A stretch of DNA of 64,000 nt. Origin: Bacilli bacterium. Its GTDB lineage: Bacteria > Bacillota_I > Bacilli_A > RF39 > UBA660. The notes below the pieces were generated by a model. That model made no database searches. It saw only the letters and a program-made list of their open reading frames with translations, and had not been told where the DNA came from. A program made the position numbers and the translations under genes. Shown here in pieces: positions 63,060 to 64,000 of this stretch (position 1 is its first letter; every line of letters starts with the position of its first letter). The DNA lies in assembly GCA_017416535.1 (NCBI GenBank), contig JAFQCG010000001.1, positions 62,001-126,000 of the forward strand, written 5' to 3'.

Positions 63060-63771
63060 GTTTTTTTGATATTTTATCTATTATTTTACTTGATATTGCT
63101 TGATATCCTTTATAATTTGGGTAGTAATTTGAGGGATTTGATATAAAAATAGATTTATTTTCTGAAATTATATCTGTTGATATATATATTACATCTTTAT
63201 TTTTTTTAAATATATTGTTTAATTTTTCTATATATTTACTGTAATCTTGATTATTTATACTTTGCTTATAATATCCAATTATATATATATCTCGATTATA
63301 TATTTTTCTTAATTCTTTTATTAAACTATTGAATGATTTTTCAATTTCTTTCATTTTTCTATTTATATTAGATAAATTACTAGGATCCTCTACTTTTTCT
63401 AATATATCATTTATTCCCACTGATATAGTTAGATAGTCAGTTTCATGAAGAATGTCTTTTATATTCTTATTTGTGTTGTTTATATTCACTTTTTTGTTTG
63501 TTAAAAGTGTGTAATGAAGTTTTTCTATACTCATTTCCTTTGTACTATATTCATTATAGTAATCTTTAAGTTTCTTTTTTTCTTTTAAATAGTTTTTTAC
63601 ATAATCACTATAACTATATGTTTTTGAGCCATAACTATCTATACCTATTGATAATGAATCACCAATATTTGTATATGTGATATTATTAAAATTTGTTTGT
63701 TTATATATAAAAAAAATAGAAGAACTCATTAATAATAGTATTAAAAACTTTATTTTTCTTGAAAGTCGCAT
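63049..63771 (-). CDS. SGNH/GDSL-like protein with altered catalytic end
   Basis: A 240-residue secreted or anchored protein: N-terminal hydrophobic segment (about 8-24), then the GDSL block TNIGDSLSIGID with the candidate Ser, and SVGINDI with the Asn block. The last block, normally DxxHPNxxGY, is NPSNYYPNYKGYQ: the His is Tyr and the Asp is not conserved. It may have lost esterase activity or use other residues. It lies between murA and rpmE, suggesting envelope function. Confidence 0.75.
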   Translation of the reverse strand: MRLSRKIKFLILLLMSSSIFFIYKQTNFNNITYTNIGDSLSIGIDSYGSKTYSYSDYVKNYLKEKKKLKDYYNEYSTKEMSIEKLHYTLLTNKKVNINNTNKNIKDILHETDYLTISVGINDILEKVEDPSNLSNINRKMKEIEKSFNSLIKELRKIYNRDIYIIGYYKQSINNQDYSKYIEKLNNIFKKNKDVIYISTDIISENKSIFISNPSNYYPNYKGYQAISSKIIDKISKKLEK

Positions 63772-63785
63772 CTTGCCTCCATAAA

Positions 63786-63815
63786 AAAAGAAATATATTA
63801 AATTATATTTCTTTT
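63786..63815 (-). terminator. Terminator of murA
   Basis: Arms AAAAGAAATATA and TATATTTCTTTT with a six-base loop, overlapping the stop at 63803, followed by T residues on the minus strand. Confidence 0.75.
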
Positions 63816-64000
63816 ATTTCTATTTTAGCACCAACCTCTGTTAGTTTTTCAACTATATGTTCATATCCTCTTAGAATATGTTCTACATTAGTAATTGTAG
63901 TTTTTCCTTCGGCAAGTAATGCAGCTGCGACCATTGCTGCTCCTGCACGTAAGTCTGTTGCAACAACTTCTGTACCTACTAATTTATGTGGTCCCAAAAT
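63803..64000 (-). CDS. murA: UDP-N-acetylglucosamine 1-carboxyvinyltransferase (5' part beyond window)
   Basis: MurA starts peptidoglycan synthesis by adding enolpyruvate to UDP-GlcNAc. Only the last 65 codons are in the window. They include the end of the catalytic fold, [20 protein letters not shown] with the substrate-binding Asp-Arg, and [18 protein letters not shown]. The frame is open to the window edge, so the gene continues upstream. Confidence 0.95.
   Translation of the reverse strand: MLGPHKLVGTEVVATDLRAGAAMVAAALLAEGKTTITNVEHILRGYEHIVEKLTEVGAKIEIKEI

Overview
The window is AT-rich (roughly 30% GC by eye) and comes from a low-GC Bacillota genome. Most genes read leftwards (minus strand), are tightly packed, and use strong AGGAGG or GGTGA ribosome binding sites, with several GTG and TTG starts. 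Rod-shape and division genes (MreB, FtsEX), Spo0A, a SpoIIQ-like protein, WhiA, YvcK, an Agr-type signalling module and a zinc-type S14 all point to Bacilli. The missing L30 gene in the spc cluster recalls the Erysipelotrichia/Mollicutes side of that class. The genetic code looks standard: an RF2 gene is present and UGA is used as a stop (for example at 61503). Placement in a particular gut Bacilli order is inference.

Layout. 1-8889: S10-spc ribosomal protein operon, rpsJ to rplO, with a leader and a strong promoter; rpmD (L30) is absent. 8951-14255: DinB, a small XRE regulator, GpmI, a DUF4143 ATPase and Spo0A. 14359-17888: tpiA, an unknown gene, pgk and gap. 18041-29521: a TGS-domain nucleoside kinase, clpP, the whiA-yvcK-lgt cluster, uvrA, a radical SAM protein with a degenerate YfiH-like partner, and uvrB. 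29656-38584: an acyltransferase-like protein, pepV, metK under a SAM-I riboswitch, an anchored protein, an ABC exporter behind an apparent leader-peptide attenuator, ASCH, Nudix and pepT. 38666-48050: a transglutaminase-like protein, the ftsE-ftsX-M23 division module, two YitT proteins, prfB with its programmed frameshift, and a tandem glycosyltransferase.

48051-51430 is the clearest accessory region. A single-chain type IIG-like restriction-modification gene and an overlapping XRE gene lie between two copies of the secA 3' end plus terminator, and are bracketed by tandem ACGTATCTAAA repeats. 51431-54845 holds secA, hpf and a cold-shock protein. 55078-57865 is an Agr-like quorum-sensing module: AgrB and an unlisted 40-residue AgrD-like peptide on the plus strand, convergent with an AgrA-AgrC operon. 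57941-64000 is envelope and housekeeping: a WecA/MraY-type transferase, MreB, a degenerate SpoIIQ-like LytM protein, a DUF1146 protein, RpiB, a GNAT, L31, an SGNH-like protein and the 3' end of murA.

The least expected systems are the 32-codon leader peptide with mutually exclusive RNA pairings ahead of the ABC exporter (36293-36507), the convergent Agr module with a predicted CIWIL thiolactone (54949-57865), and the restriction island in a duplicated secA tail (48114-51475).
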